Of a DNA stretch of 64,000 bases, positions 31,574-45,161 are shown one piece after another. The position numbers were made by a program, and so were the translations under genes. The notes below the pieces were generated by a model. That model saw nothing but the letters and a program-made list of their open reading frames with translations, made no database searches and was not told the origin of the DNA. The DNA comes from Albugo candida (Eukaryota > Oomycota > Peronosporomycetes > Albuginales). The stretch covers positions 310,001-374,000 of the forward strand of contig JBDOQK010000028.1 in assembly GCA_040437565.1 (NCBI GenBank). Direction: 5' to 3'. Numbering within the stretch: the stretch's first letter is position 1; every line of letters starts with the position of its first letter.

Positions 31574-34500
31574 GGTTATGAGCCCAAGCCCCCCGGAAGA
31601 CCCTCCAGCAGCTCCACTATGCGCACACGATGATACGACAAGTGTTAGCGTGGCGATCTCTCAATCAAGTGAGCACGGGCCTCTGACCATGGTGTAGGTC
31701 GTCTGAACAGACTGGAGAAACTCATTGGGAATTTAATGCGCTATATGGCACGGGAACGCGCAGAGCGTACTCAGATGCCTCACGCAGAATCAGGATCCGG
31801 AAACGATAGTGGTTTGAGCTTCTTCAGCCAGTTCTTGGGTGCTCGAAAACAACGACCAGAACTGAAGCGCTTAGTGAAGCTATGGGGGTATAGATGCCTT
31901 TTGCTTCACCGCAACCCCGAGTGCAGCAGCAACAGTTTTTCCCAACAGTTCAGCCTACGCCGTAAGCACATATGCAGGCGTTCAGCAGTGTTCTTCCCAG
32001 CAGAACTTTGGGATCAAGATGCCGACCGTTAAAGAATATGAAGCTTCCGATCTCGCGTTTTACTGGAAAAGAAGAATACAGAGGACTTGGAGCTGGATTC
32101 AAAGACCGGGGATTGCAGTTCCTAGACGAGCTTGGTGCAGCCCAGCAACTTAGTGGTGGAGAATGACCTAAAGAGTTCAAGATGAGGGCACTTAATCGAT
32201 CAATATCTTGGTGGAAGTGTAAGGAAACACTTCAACAAGATGAAACGGATCTGGACATCAGAATTACCAACGATTGAACATCTGATGAAATAGATGTTGG
32301 AGGTCTACGACAGAGAAATTACTGTGGAGCAAGCCACGCGGTTGATGCGGGCGAGGAAAGAAAATGATCGCTCCTGGACGGAACACTACCAATACTTTGG
32401 GTGAGGTTGCAAGTTCGGTGAATCTTCCAGACAACTTTGTTCTTCAGTATATTTGCGAAGGGGCACCGTCAGAGTTGAAGCGATCAATGTAGTCAAAGAC
32501 TCGACCGCCGCCGTACTGACCATTTCAAGCAGGCATGGGAGATGGCAGACTTTGACGCGATATTCAATCATGGTACAAGCGCGAATGCGGTTAGTGTGGG
32601 CAGACAATCTACTGAAGGCTATAATTATTCTCGGAGTTTGGACGCTGCGATAAAGCCAGTGGCACTTGGAGATGGAAAGCGATGTTGGGGTTGCAATCAA
32701 GTCGGCCATACCAAGCGAGAATGTCCAAAAAAGCCAACGGAAATCAAGCGTCGTTCGCTTTGAGTGCCAACGTCAGTCAAAGTGGTCAAAATCGGACCTG
32801 GATTTTAGTTAGTGGCGTGAGTAGACACCTGGTGATGGATGACACCATTCTCGCTGATGCGGTAGACTGCTCCGACGAATGCAACGTTGCATATGGACAG
32901 TCGATTAAGGTCACGAAGGTTGGTCAAGTTACGCTGAGTGCTATCGTGGATGGGACCGCGCATGTGGTCACTTTAAGTGAAGCCTATTACGCTAAAGCCC
33001 TTGCGCATAACTTGTTTTCAAAATGCAAGTTTTGAAGAGAAAGGAGTTGCTCTGAGCTACGAAAACGGAAGGCGGTACCTAAAGCGTGTCAGAGACGGAG
33101 CACGAGTCTTTGAAGTTGAAGAAGAAACAGCGTGCTGGTAGTAAACACTCAGAGTGAAGGTACATCATCTACTAGGATTAAGGTCGTGTATGCCACTCTA
33201 CAGGCTGCTAGTTCTAAAGTCGACACCATGGGTCGAGTAAAATGCACGTTATTGCAGCTACACAATCGTCCTGGACATCTCATGTACGACACGGTCGAAT
33301 AAATGGACGACAGTGCAGGCTTGGGAATTGAGCTAGTCGACCGAACTCAACCAAAATGTCTTACATGTGCTCAAGGCAAGTAGTCGAAGAATTCGCAGTC
33401 CAAGAAAGATAATGGCGCGCATTCACCAATTGATCAAATTGGTGGAATTATCTGCAGTGACCTTAGAGGTCCAATGGCGCCACTGGACCGAAACGGAAAC
33501 CGATACATGATCAACAAAGTTGATCACGTATCAAACTTCTGTAGAGTTCTCATTGCGCGGAAGAAAAATCTTGCTGCCCAGATGTTTGAGCATTTTTTGA
33601 CGTTTTCGAGCGCGCTTTTGAGTGAAAGGTCCACATTTTAAGGACAGTGGCGGAGGCGAATATCACAATGTCGATATGTTTTGCAAGTCGACTGGGGTAA
33701 TATGACAAATAAGTGAAGCCAATAACCAAGCATCCAACGGAAAGGTGGAGTGCATGCATATGACTGTGCTCAATATGGCGCGATGCGTGTTATTCGCAAG
33801 TGGATTACTGTTACACTTCTGGGGTAATGCAGTGTAGTACGCCGAGTATATTCTAAGTATTAGCCCGAGCAGCTCGAATTCAAATCGAGTGTCGCCGCTT
33901 AAAATACTGACGGGAAAGAAACCAAGTATTTTTGACATAGTGGTGTTTGGAAGTCCGTGTGCTATGTATCGCGACCCGGGACGAAAGCGTGGAAGCCACG
34001 GTTGGAGAAATTGTCGGAAAGCACGACGAGACTAAGGGGTCCAAGTGTACCTTCCCCACGAGTAGTTGGTAGTGACAACGCAATACGTCAAGAGTACTGA
34101 GGATGCCGCTGAACTGAAGGAGCTACAAGCGATCGGAAGAAAGGTTTCAAGGCGCGGGAATCGCGGGAGAAAGGGCGCTACTACTTCCAACACAACTGGA
34201 AATGATGATGCTGACCATAGAGAAGAAAAGAGACCTAGAAAGCGTATGACTCCTCGAAACATGGGCGCGAAACGCGTTCCGATGGCGATGGCTCGTGTGA
34301 TTGGAGATCCGATCTCATAACGGGAATCAATACAGTCTGTAGAGGCGAAGAAGTGGCGTGATACGATGCGCTCGGAAATCGAATCCCTGAAGGCAAACGG
34401 TACATGGGGGCTGATAATTCGCCCGCCTGGTCAAAAGATATTGCATTCCAAGTGGTTTGTCAAAACCAAGAAGCACGCAGATGGAACTCTTGAAGGATTT

Positions 34501-35126
34501 AGGGCGAGACTTGTGGCATGCGGTAACGAGCAAGCATTTGAAATGGATTCCACGTTAACATTCAGCGCTGTGATGGACATGACGACTGCAAAAGTCGTTC
34601 TAGCTCTTGCACGAGTATGGCTCGGCACGGCGATTTCCCAAACGCTTACGTAATAGCCGGAAAAGAAGCAGGGTGGCGGATCGGCGATAGCGCTAGTGGG
34701 AGTCTACGTGGACGACTTGCTGGTTATCGGAACAAGCTTCAGCTAAGTAGATCAATTTATCAAGGACATGCGTGTGCTTGAGGTGAAAGATCTCGGAGAG
34801 GTGACCAAGTTTCTTTTGGCATTGAAATAAAGTACGAAGACGATGAGGGTTATCAACTTGAACAAGCGCAGAGTATTCGCATATTTCTCATTAAACTTCA
34901 TTTGGAGCAGGATAACCCGGCGCGCACACCTATTGGGGAGGAACAAGATGGCGAGGATGAGGGTGAATCATTACCAATTGGTAATAACGGCACGGCTGAG
35001 CACCCAACCGTCAAAATGCTCCATTCAATAATTGGAAGTCTGTCATGGCTGGCTCGTTGTACGAGACCGGACATTGCGTTCGCGGTGCATCGAGCCAGCC
35101 GACGTGGACACGCTCCACGAGAATTC

Positions 35127-35226
35127 NNNNNNNNNNNNNNNNNNNNNNNNNNNNNNNNNNNNNNNNNNNNNNNNNNNNNNNNNNNNNNNNNNNNNNNNNN
35201 NNNNNNNNNNNNNNNNNNNNNNNNNN
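35127..35226. other. Gap with near-duplicate flanks inside the Copia element
   Basis: The 174 bases before the gap (34953-35126) recur after it (35227-35400) with a few differences, so the two contigs may come from different alleles or copies. Confidence 0.85.
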
Positions 35227-35990
35227 GAGGATGAGGGTGAATTATTACCAATTGGTAATGTCGGCACGGCTGAGCACCCAACCGTCAAAATGCTCCATTC
35301 AATAATTGGAAGTCTGTCATGGCTGGCTCGTTGTACGAGACCGGACATTGCGTTCGCGGTGCATCGAGCCAGCCGACGTGGACACGCTCCACGAGAATTC
35401 GATTGGCGGTGGACAAAGAGAATTGCTCGCTATCTGAAGGGTACTATTGACCTAAACTTACAACTAAAAGGAACAGCCACAAAGGATAAATCGCCAACGA
35501 TTAGGCTGGAAAGCTACAGTGACGTAGATTATGAAGCGAATCGTACGGACCGCAAATCTGTCAGTGAAGATGTCCTTTGTCTTAATGGAATGATTATTGG
35601 ATGGATGTGTCGATTTCAACAAGTGAGCGTGGCTCTATCCACGAAGGATGCTGAGTTCTTGGCAGCTTCGATGGTGACAACTGATTTGTTAGGACTGAAG
35701 GAGTTGCTAGGAGTTGCTAGGAGAAATTGGAGTGCATGTGGTCAAACCGATGGTGATGCACGTGGATAATCAAGCTGCGATAAGGCACATTCAAGGAGAA
35801 TATAGCGCAGGTAGGGCTCAACATATCGCGGTGCGACTCAAGTTTATCAAGGATTAAGGAAGTGATCAAGGTGGACTACTGTGAGTCACGTTTCATGCGA
35901 GCTGACATTCTCAACAAGACGTTTTCCACGCCACGGCTCAATGAGCTACGCAAGCTAGTCTCACTGGTGTGATGACATATCGGGAAGGAA

Positions 35991-36057
35991 TGTTGAAAAG
36001 ATGCGAGTAGTGATGTCGAAAGATCTCACACTGATCAAGCAGCATGGACAAACAACA
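35991..36057 (+). repeat. Right LTR of the Copia element (short form)
   Basis: Starts TGTTGAAAAGATGCGA and ends GACAAACAACA. It matches both ends of the left LTR but is much shorter (67 against 178 bases). No convincing target-site duplication. Confidence 0.65.
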
Positions 36058-37860
36058 CATTCCTCAGTGTCTTTGTGACTCGCTCTACACGAATACCAAC
36101 TCTGTGTAGCGTCCAATGCAGATGTGATTGACATCATACGAGATTATGATACCTTGTCGCAGTACGAGACCTGAAGAAATATCTATATCCTTATCCCTGC
36201 AATGCCAATGGCTTTGATTCTTCCCTGCAACCGTGAAAACAGCAATCATTGGGTGACAGAGTTCAGCAAATGTACACATGCAAGATGCTAAAGTTCTTGT
36301 GACTTTTCGTTTAGAAACAGTAGTGGGATTCATCAACATTTCTCTGTTTGACTATATAGAAGACAGCCTGTATCCAACTTTGCCGTAAGATTCATGTAGT
36401 CAAGTATTCTGGCTTGCATTATGGCTGTTTTCGTGTACGTTTTTATATGTCGAGGTAGCTCGGTATCTTTGAGGACAATATAGCTACAAATAAATAATCT
36501 ATGGTCTCCAGAGATTATACTATCTCTCATTCAGATAATTGCTATGGACTTCCATATTTGATGGCATAAATGACAATCCTACACCTGTTTCAAGAGATCT
36601 GAAAGTACATCAGTTTTTAATGCGCATCGATGTCATTCGTCATAAAATAATCGAAAATCTTTCCCCAATGCCATTGTTTTCGCTTCCAGCGGCTGCCACC
36701 CTTTCAAGGCTGTCTGATCAATCTCGTCGTCATTTGGTCCCTTAACATCAAATCAATATCAATCACGATCCGCGACGGGGCAGAGCAATTGGACACCATC
36801 GAAAGATCCTTTCTGAACGCAAACCACGGTGTATGTATACGAACGGATATCATTAAGGTCAATAAAGTCGATTTCTACAAGCAGTTGTGTCACTGAAGCA
36901 TTACGTGGTGTACTCATACGAGTATTTAGTGGAGTGATAGGAATTGATCTCATGCAATTGTATCGGCTTACGACTTTGCTGACACGTGCTTTCCAGCTGT
37001 GAAGCTTAGATCGTGTATGGGAATGCAAAGGGAATCATGTGATCTTACTATAGTTTAGATAGTGTCCCAACGTGTGCAAATAAGTCATCGATTTCTTTGC
37101 GATCAAGATGGATGTGAGTGATCTATCCCGAGCCATACGCGTACATTGAAGGATTTTTGAAAGTCCACAATTGCGCAAATAAAATGTGTGAAGCGGCTAA
37201 GATCGCAATTGGATCGGAAGTTGATGTATGCAGTGGAAAGGGGCTGTGATAAGCAGCTTGCTAATTCTACGCGTTTCTCAACGGCATTCGATGAAGCTGC
37301 TGGACACAGGCTGCAATGGAGATTTGAAATCGGCCTCTTCAATCCGATCGCTATCCAGCCACGCTGTACATCTGAAGATCTCAGGACACCAAAACCGACT
37401 AACAAAGCATGAATCTCGCACAAAGATCAGTTATGTTGCTTCAGAATCACGGCAGTACATTTACAGCGTGGTGTTCGAATTGAATTTGGACCACATTCGA
37501 TATAGAGGAGACGGCTTATGCGTAATCAGTATGGTCAATTGTGCCAGGAAGATTACAATAAATTGCGTTGCGTTCAAAGCCCGCTGAAGTTCATGTAATC
37601 ATCGGATAAACGTAACAACATGAATCATCTTAACGGCTGCGGGACAATGACACATCTACATCCGAATTCGGAGGAGCTCTTCAGCATGCTCAAGTCGCTG
37701 ATGTAGCGGTCCTAGTTCTTGGAATCGGTAGCACAGATGAGCGAGAATCCAGAGATCGAAATAATATCAATGTCTCACTTATCCAATCAAAGCTTTTGAA
37801 GTTCTATACGGTTCTGGGAAGTCTCTTGTTTTGTCCTCTTCACTGATGGTATTATCGGCC
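36058..37860. other. Accessory DNA without supported gene
   Basis: Short frames on both strands without recognisable families. Some stretches (36090-36360 and 37140-37590) have coding-like composition and may be gene relics. Confidence 0.45.
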
Positions 37861-38125
37861 TAGAAGAGCCCTCTTGTACGATGAAAGCGCACCTGAAGCG
37901 TTTCATCCTGAACGTATTAGAGCTCAGACGGTTGCTGAGATTTTAGCGATGTCATTCGAGTGGAAAACTTCCACTGACAATATACCGAGCCATTTCATCA
38001 TTAATGTCGATATGAATAATATGCACGTATCGCTGTATCCAGGTGGTAGCTATCGATATTATGAAGTGTTTCCATTCGAGTTGGGATCGAGCAATACAAA
38101 CTTCAGCATCGAATCAATTGTATAA
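37861..38125 (+). pseudogene. Fragment of a DDE (DDE_1/pogo-like) transposase
   Basis: An 83-codon frame whose middle, IPSHFIINVDMNNMHVSLYP followed by GGSYRYYE, resembles the first catalytic-Asp block of DDE_1 transposases (IP..IIN.DQT....P...Y.YE). The Asp is kept but the DQT motif is changed. No other blocks are seen nearby, so this is a short relic. Recognition rests on one block. Confidence 0.35.
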
Positions 38126-39088
38126 TACAAAAAAGCGGCATCCGTCTTTGATTACTGCACATCCAAAGAGTATCAGAAGCAGAACAGAAAAATAATGAAT
38201 ATCGTTATCACGGCGAAGTGTTGACACGTGCCTCCTTACGACCACTTGAGATCCATGCATCCAGTCCGATGGAATCACTTCAGTATTAGCCGCTCTTTCA
38301 TCTTAATGCTGGCGATACGCTAAAGTGCAGACGAATGAATTACTTGCATTAACGATACGCACGGCAATTTGTGTGTTTTTAAAGGTTTCTAGTAGCTATC
38401 AGCTGATCAGTTCCAACGGCGTGTAAAAATACAGCTCACAATTTCGGTACAAACTCGCAATCCTATAAGAATTCATCGCAAAACTCTGACGCACGTAAGC
38501 ATACCTGGTTCATGAACCTCAGAGAATGGGAAGACAGGTATAGTACAGCATGATATTGAAAGCCTTGATATACCCCGGTCACAAATCATCAGAGCTTACA
38601 AATGCACTACTCAGTAGGCGTTACAAGCGTGTTGTCATCATCTGCGTCTGCAAAGAACTCGATACTGAGAATGTTTACGAAGAACTCACACGTGCTGTGC
38701 ATCAAATGACGGCTTAGGCGCTATCTATATTGACTGGCTTGAGATTTAGTAAGGATTCATACCAAAACTTGATTAAAATCCTTAAGTACAGCATGTTGGC
38801 ACCCGTGGGAAGAAGCTTTAGCCCAGGACTTCGATTAGAATACGATTCTAAATGCCTGGAACACATATCTTTTTCGCTGGTTCGTGCTAGATGGGATAAT
38901 ATTGCGTTGATCCAAAAAAGAAGATGAACGGCAGGTGCTTGGCGTGATCCATCTAGCGTCTTCCAATGCATTGCTACCATCCAGTATTTCTGATCTACCG
39001 AATTCTCTGTAGGTATTGAGTGTCCTTACACACTTGTCTCGGATAGTATGCCTTTCGCATTCCCACAGTCGCATGGAATAGTTATGAA
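38126..39088. other. No recognisable gene
   Basis: Only short frames; nothing supported. Confidence 0.5.
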
Positions 39089-39630
39089 GTGATGGTGCAT
39101 GGGGCAACACCTTCTCACCCTTGCGGTACGCAGTTAACGTCATTTGAACAACTACTGCCTCTTTCAGTACTCATTGCAGCTTTGAGAAGAGAGCCGTCCC
39201 AATTCACGCAGCGTCTAGTGTTCAGTATTTTGCCTGAGTTTGCGGAAGACGGTTTAATGCGACGAAGGGAACTTCTGTTCGATGAAGTTATATAATAAAT
39301 TGCCTAATTACAATGATACAAGCGATCAACTCGGCAGACACATGGACGATATGCCACATATTTCGGGTGAGAAATTTCGGTTTCTGTCAGCATCGATGCT
39401 TGATGGATATAATACACATGTTGTTCTTGTTAGGAAATTCTATAGCTAGCTTCACTGGTGTTGAAAGTGTACCCAGCCAACAAGATGTTTCAGAGGCTTT
39501 TAACCTTCTCCTGTACAAACTTGACCACAGCGACAATTCGAGCAAGCAACCAAATGGGAATTCTTTGACAAACTTCAAAGCTAAGGCTGATTTGCTGTTT
39601 TCGGATGTACGTAGCTATGAACGTAAATAA
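39089..39630 (+). pseudogene. Possible relic of a ubiquitin-specific protease (USP25/28-like)
   Basis: The second of two frames has RNFGF...LMDIIHMLFLLGNS followed by QQDVSEAFNLLLYKLDHSDN. The latter matches the QQDVSEF..KLLD.L segment of USP25/28-type deubiquitinases, and the first part recalls the USP Cys box region (GL.NFGNTC..N...Q.LF), but the catalytic Cys context is lost. Frames stop at 39298 and 39630, with no downstream His box. A decayed gene fragment is the best reading. Confidence 0.4.
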
Positions 39631-41050
39631 CAGTGACTATTGCGGGTCCGTAATTATTCGAACACGAACAGGTCCGAAACATCTAGTAATAACCACTCAG
39701 TACACCGAAGACCTTGTTTGAGCACAAAAAAATGACAAAAACTGAGATTATACAGTTCGCACGTTTCTAAAGTCTCGTACAACAGGCTAAATATTCTTGA
39801 ATACCAGTTGGTTTCTATTGTTTGTTACAATGCTCCTCGTTTCGGTAGAGGAGCTCGAATCAACCGACAACTTGAAGATTTCTGATACTTTCAATGGCAT
39901 TGTCAAAGCCGCTGCCGTTTCCTAATTCGCTCATCCCAAGATTGTCCAAGTTTGCTCTTCCTATCCCGGATATCTCGCAGCTGACTGCAGTCCTTGCGTC
40001 AATTCATTTAGCATCATCAGCTTTCTTGGTAACGAGCTGTACCACCAGAGGCTTTCTAATCTCTTTTTCGACACATTTTTGTCTCAATAAAGTCACAACA
40101 AGCATCTTGGCAGCACTGCACACGTCACAAATGCTTCGGAACGCTACCAGCTATCAACAGTTTGCGTATGACAAGAGCTCGCATAGTGAAGCAGAAACAT
40201 ATCCGAAGTAGCGCGGTTACGATACGACCAAATTGATTGCAGATTTGTCGTACATTGCGGCTCGATGAGGTTTTCACATTGAAGAGAGTAAAGTCTCGGA
40301 ATGCCCACAAATATTTTGCTGATCATACAGAACGATTATACTTATAGTTGAGTTTAGACGAAATGCGCAGAAAAACGCCGTGAACTTTCACTCCATTGAT
40401 CGTCGAAATAAGTCCAGCGCGAATGATTTCCTTGCACACCGACCCCGAGACTTTAGACGACTTGGATCTCGGCTTTAATGATAATTGGTCACACCGACTC
40501 ATCCTCGATGTCTTTGTTTTTTGGTAGGTGCTAGTGTCACCAAGTCCTCCAAATGCTTCAATTCCCTTATAGTAAAATTTCGGCTTCGCATCCAATGTAT
40601 GACTCTCGAGTTTTGATCTCGAACGTCTCGGGATATGGAAAGTTGGACTTGGACATTTGATCGCTAATATCCATGCAAATTGTATACTAAGCAATCTGAT
40701 TCCTCAAATATATAATGATAGTTGATGGGGCATTTTGACGATGAGGCTAGTTGCTGATGACTTTTAGAGTGACTAAATGGTTTTTCTGTACTGCATCGAG
40801 TAAAAAAAATTCCGGGACATTTCCGGGGTCACATACTGATGATTTTTAAGAGACTTGGATTTTTTTCATCGAGCGGTACAATCAAGAATGACGCACACTT
40901 GTCGTGCTATGGGTGCTTCCGATGCAATATACTTGTTTTAATTCAGCATCTGCCATTCAAAATATAGCATCAGCAGACCGAATGCAGCAAGCCGAGAATC
41001 AGATTTGCTGCTCCGGGGGAGCGGCTTGTCAAATAAAACAACTGATGTGT
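39631..41050. other. No recognisable gene
   Basis: Frames at 39894 (plus) and 40323 (minus) have no family resemblance. Confidence 0.5.
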
Positions 41051-41720
41051 GGATGAACGAGAGACATTCGAAGCGGTTCCGTTATCTAAAGGGTTGATGG
41101 AATCTTTGATCCAGAAATTTAGTCCCATTTTGTATCTCACCTTCTTTCTCCTAGAATTTGGTTTTTCGAGAAGTAGATGAAGCATGCATCACAGCCACCA
41201 TATGTCCATTGTTCCGAATACGCCTCGTCCAAATCGTCCTACCCAAGAATCCCCAGTACGTAAAAACTTAACGTTCCGCAAATGTGTAATGGTGATAGCG
41301 ATATGTAACACATTAGCGTCGAGTATGGCATACCAATCGCACTTATGCTCGCCCCCAACCCATATCCTGACGTTTTTGCTCGATAATCCTTGCTGAGTAG
41401 CACATTAGTGATTTTCAAGTCTCGATTGCTCATTTGAGTACCCACAAGGCAGCTCGCAAAAGTAAAGGAGACTTCTAAGATGCCAGCTTGCCTCACCCAG
41501 AGATCCACGTGGACAGAACTCCGAGATTGCTTGGAAATTCTGTCCGTCTCGAAAGGTATTCTGTGATGGGACCAGCTTCTCATAATCGCGTGATAAAAAC
41601 ATCTATGCGGACATAAACAGTCAGATTGTTGAAAGGGCTCAGCAATCGATGCGGTCTGACTTCTTGTGCGACTTATTGTCCCAAGTAGCAGTTTCCAAAG
41701 TAGCCAGAAAAACATTGGTC
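41050..41720 (-). pseudogene. Protein kinase relic
   Basis: The minus-strand frame 41715-41239 includes SNRDLKITNVLLSKDYRAKT, clearly derived from a kinase catalytic loop (HRDLKSSNVLLSKDYRAKISDFG). The DFG equivalent is changed to SGYG and the HRD His to Asn, so it is inactive. After it, in another frame, LGQDDLDE..YSEQ-like sequence continues the activation segment (APEVL...Y) and the subdomain IX area at about 41230-41170. Glycine loop and lysine are not seen. Oomycete genomes have many related tyrosine-kinase-like genes, so this is probably a lost host paralogue. Confidence 0.5.
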
Positions 41721-42194
41721 AATTTTGTGGATTGTGACGATGGCTTCATCCGCAGCTTGTGTTCGAAACGGGTAAAACAAGGATCTACAGATACATAAAT
41801 CCATCCCTTCTTCTTTTAAATTACATGTTGCTTCGATATCGACAGACTAAACTGATTGATAAGAAACCAATTTGGCAACCGTATACTATGCACATTGCAA
41901 AGAAAATAGACGCCAATGTATGGCTATAATTTGAATCAAGCTTCAGTGTCGCTTATAAGGCAGAAAACGTATCGAGCACTTACGGCTTCAAAAAGACAAA
42001 GGTGGGCATTAACATGTTATCCGTAAGTTGGCCGAATCGAGCGTAATGGGTACCTCACATGGAAATATTTGTCCGGGGCGAGCTGTTCGATGTGATCTAG
42101 TCGAGCGCGGAACTTGGATCAAGCACGTGAATTAGACTAGATACGCTGGGTACGCGATACTTTTGGAAGATGTTTGTACGCATATTGCGATTGA
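41721..42194. other. No recognisable gene
   Basis: Stretch between the kinase relic and duplicated block B. Confidence 0.5.
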
Positions 42195-43222
42195 TCGTTA
42201 GAGAATTTGTCATCGACCGACGATTACGTTTCCAAAATATGCATTTCGGACTGCGCTCACCTGCTTAAATCAATCACAATGCTCGGAATTCAACGTGAAG
42301 GCGTTTTATATGGCTTCAGAAATCATACGATGGCGTTGTTATGGTCCGATCGGAGGGGATTTTTATGAATTGGCAAAATGCTCTTTGTTATGCCCACAAA
42401 GGCAGTCTTGTAACTTGTGAGTCGCTTGTTTGGACGTCAAAAGAGTCACAAATCAAACTAATGAGCCCAAGCCCTCTTTTGGCCCATTTTCTCGATTCAT
42501 CCCCTTCTAACGGATTTCCATTCGACACGACAGACACCCGCGATATTTTGGCTGCATCCTCCAACTACCATCATCACGCGGAAAAGCTGTCTGATGACGA
42601 ATGCTTAGCGATACGGACTTGTGTCTGTGCTCGTTCTACGATCGAGCATTCTTGTATGGAAGTCTCCTTTACATCAATACGAATCTGTACCTCATCGACG
42701 TAGCAATATGCTTACGAGTAGAATTTGACCTCTTCCAGCAAGGTATTGATTGCGGATGCTTTCCAAAACGTGGCGATTCGGACACTTTCGCGATTGACAC
42801 GCTCGACTACCTATACACTTCGTGTCCTGGATGTTTCTGGTAACAGCCCTATGCGCGGAAGCAAGACAAATTTGCTTTTTGCGCAATTAAATTTTCGTTT
42901 CACAATAATACTGCTTCGTTCTTTGTTATGAGCCAAGTAGGAAGCCGTTCTGATAAATTAGTGCCTTGATCTCCTTCTAATTTGTCTCATTAGCATGAAA
43001 GTGCGCTTTTTCAAATTCCTACAAAATCTTCGATTACAGCTACGTACTCGACTAAAGTGCAACTAAGCTGAGCAGTGATCTATAAACTCAACTGATGTTT
43101 AAAGATGTTGCTGCTTCATACATCTCTCTTAAACCCCAAATCATCCTCAACATGGGCCTCTTGGTAACTTACATCTATCACGCCGTCAGTGTGACCTTGG
43201 AGTATAACGGTCATATCTTCAA

Positions 43223-43870
43223 ATTAAACAATGATTTGTGAATCGTGTTTCGCCCTTCTTGAGCAACATGTATGCTTCGATGTCGCTCCAACCCATTGCA
43301 ACGCTTTGTTGGCTTCTCAAACGTAAAGTGATCAACTTTGTCAGTTTCCCAACCTGCTGGAATATAAGGTGAGCTCAACGCATGAAATATCCTGATGATT
43401 TCTATCGATGGAGTCGAATCGACTGAATTCGAAGAATGACGCTATTTTCCTCAGCGATCAGTCTTGGTGAAGACGGCAGCAAGCACTCTGATCAAANNNN
43501 NNNNNNNNNNNNNNNNNNNNNNNNNNNNNNNNNNNNNNNNNNNNNNNNNNNNNNNNNNNNNNNNNNNNNNNNNNNNNNNNNNNNNNNNNNNNNNNNATTA
43601 AACAATGATTTGTGAATCGTGTTTCGCCCTTCTTGAGCAACATGTATGCTTCGATGTCGCTCGAACCCATTGCAACGCTTTGTTGGCTTCTCACACGTAA
43701 AGTGATCAACTTTGTCAGTTTCCCAACCTGCTGGAATATAAGGTGAGCTCAACGCATGAAATCTCCTGATGATTTCTATCGATGGAGTCGAATCGACTGA
43801 ATTCGAAGAATGACGCGATTTTCGTCAGCGATCAGTCTTGGTGAAGACGGTAGCAAGCACTCTGATCAGC
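43223..43870. repeat. Near-duplicate flanks around gap 43497-43596
   Basis: Bases 43223-43496 (274) and 43597-43870 match at offset 374 with several single-base differences. Unlike the exact copies elsewhere, this pair looks like two alleles or two old repeat copies. Confidence 0.85.
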
Positions 43871-44284
43871 GGCTTAAATACCTTCTATCCAACTTGACAC
43901 CACCTATCCCCCTCAAGTACTTTGACATATAACAAAGCTGGTGTTCAAGAACGACTACTTCTCGATACACTTTTCGTTTCAGGTAGATTTGAGATTATTG
44001 CTCAACGTACGAAGGAATATGGTACTGCATCAAATTGCTGCAGCTAAAAGCAGCAGAAATCACGAACCCGACGAAAGAAGCGAAAAGCGGATCCGTTTTG
44101 AGGATTCTAAGAAATTTACTCAGCTTCTCTTCCTTAAATTCCGACGCATGTTGTCAATAGGAGCGCTCTGCAATGCACAGGTACGCGCCACATAGGATCT
44201 CCTGCGTTCGAGTATATCATAGAATCTCAATATTGATAAAAAATTCAATTCTGGATTGGTAGTAGCATTATAACGAGGTATATA

Positions 44285-44659
44285 CTAGCGGCTAGCCGAA
44301 AATTTGCTTCGCAATCGTTTGCGAGCCGATAGCCCACTTGTAACATTAAGGATTATGTGGTACGTTTTTGTGTCATCAAGTGTGCTTATGCTGATATCGA
44401 GCGCGCTCAAGTAACGATGGTTCAGCACCCAATGTTCACTACGTCTAGAACAGATATACCATAGAGGTTGGTTCCAATCATCCAAAGGGTAGACAATGTA
44501 GGCGTCTGGCGCGTAGTCAGGAAATGTGAACGATAATTTATTGGTGGAGGAGGCCGAACGTTTTCTGTACTCACCAGTTGTGCTGTCTTTTGTATACTCC
44601 ATCCGAAACCACTTTTCGACCCATTTAAAAGGTTGCGCTGGTTTGTCAAATCTCATCAC
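44285..44659 (-). pseudogene. C-terminal part of the secreted-protein family, copy B
   Basis: A 124-codon minus-strand frame aligning with the last third of copy A: FDKPAQPFKWVEKWFR against IELPAEPFKQIIEWLR, LSFTFPDY against LYITFPPH, EHWVLN against GYWAVN. The N-terminal part of the same copy lies at 48960-49670, beyond the LINE, so the gene is split. This part itself reads as open. Function unknown. Confidence 0.55.
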
Positions 44660-45161
44660 ACTGTTTAATCTAACTAAGTTGTAATAACTAAGGTTGTGAA
44701 GTGCATAGCTCCAGCATACAAGTATGTTCGAGCTCTCACTGTCGCATATAGTTGTCTCTTATGACAAAAGGAAGACAGTAGAGTGGTCCACATAGTCAAT
44801 CCAAGTTTGATGATCTCAAAGTTGATGAGACGAAGTGGTAGAGAATGCGCCGCAATGATGAAAAGGCCACGGTGAAGGATGTCCGAAGATATGCTTCGCT
44901 AAGGCCAAAGTTTGAGCGTGTAAGTTGGTAGTGATTGGAGCAGGGATGGAAAGACTTGGTGAAAGTTGTGAAGGCCAAGTGACGCAGAAGTCCATACCTG
45001 AGCAAAATTGTAGGGAAATAGGAAGTAATGCCGTACCATAGTATGTAGTGACCAAATACTTGGTGGAAAAAAAGTGTTGAAGCTTAATCCATCAAGTCCG
45101 GAGTTGAGCGTAGATAATGCATAGGAGGAACGCAGTGATGAACGGACTTTGTGACATGTCG

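Larger units (their letters stand above)
31396..36057 (+). mobile_element. Ty1/Copia LTR retrotransposon, old and broken
   Basis: Fossil element of about 4.7 kb (including a 100-N gap with near-duplicate flanks) on the plus strand. Parts in Copia order: left LTR; primer-binding site just after it; gag with a CCHC zinc knuckle (CWGCNQVGHTKREC, ~32683); protease-like region (~32800); integrase region (~33250-33760); reverse transcriptase (~34360-34880, including VYVDDLLVIG ~34703); RNase H-like region to ~35700; a polypurine tract (GGGAAGGAA, 35982-35990) immediately before the right LTR. Integrase before RT places it in Copia rather than Gypsy. It has about ten or more breaks and looks old. 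Confidence 0.9.
42195..44660. repeat. Duplicated block, copy B, left part
   Basis: Collinear with 24540-26330 of copy A (anchors listed there). The middle part around 43120-43940 is too diverged to align by eye and contains the 43497 gap. Confidence 0.7.
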
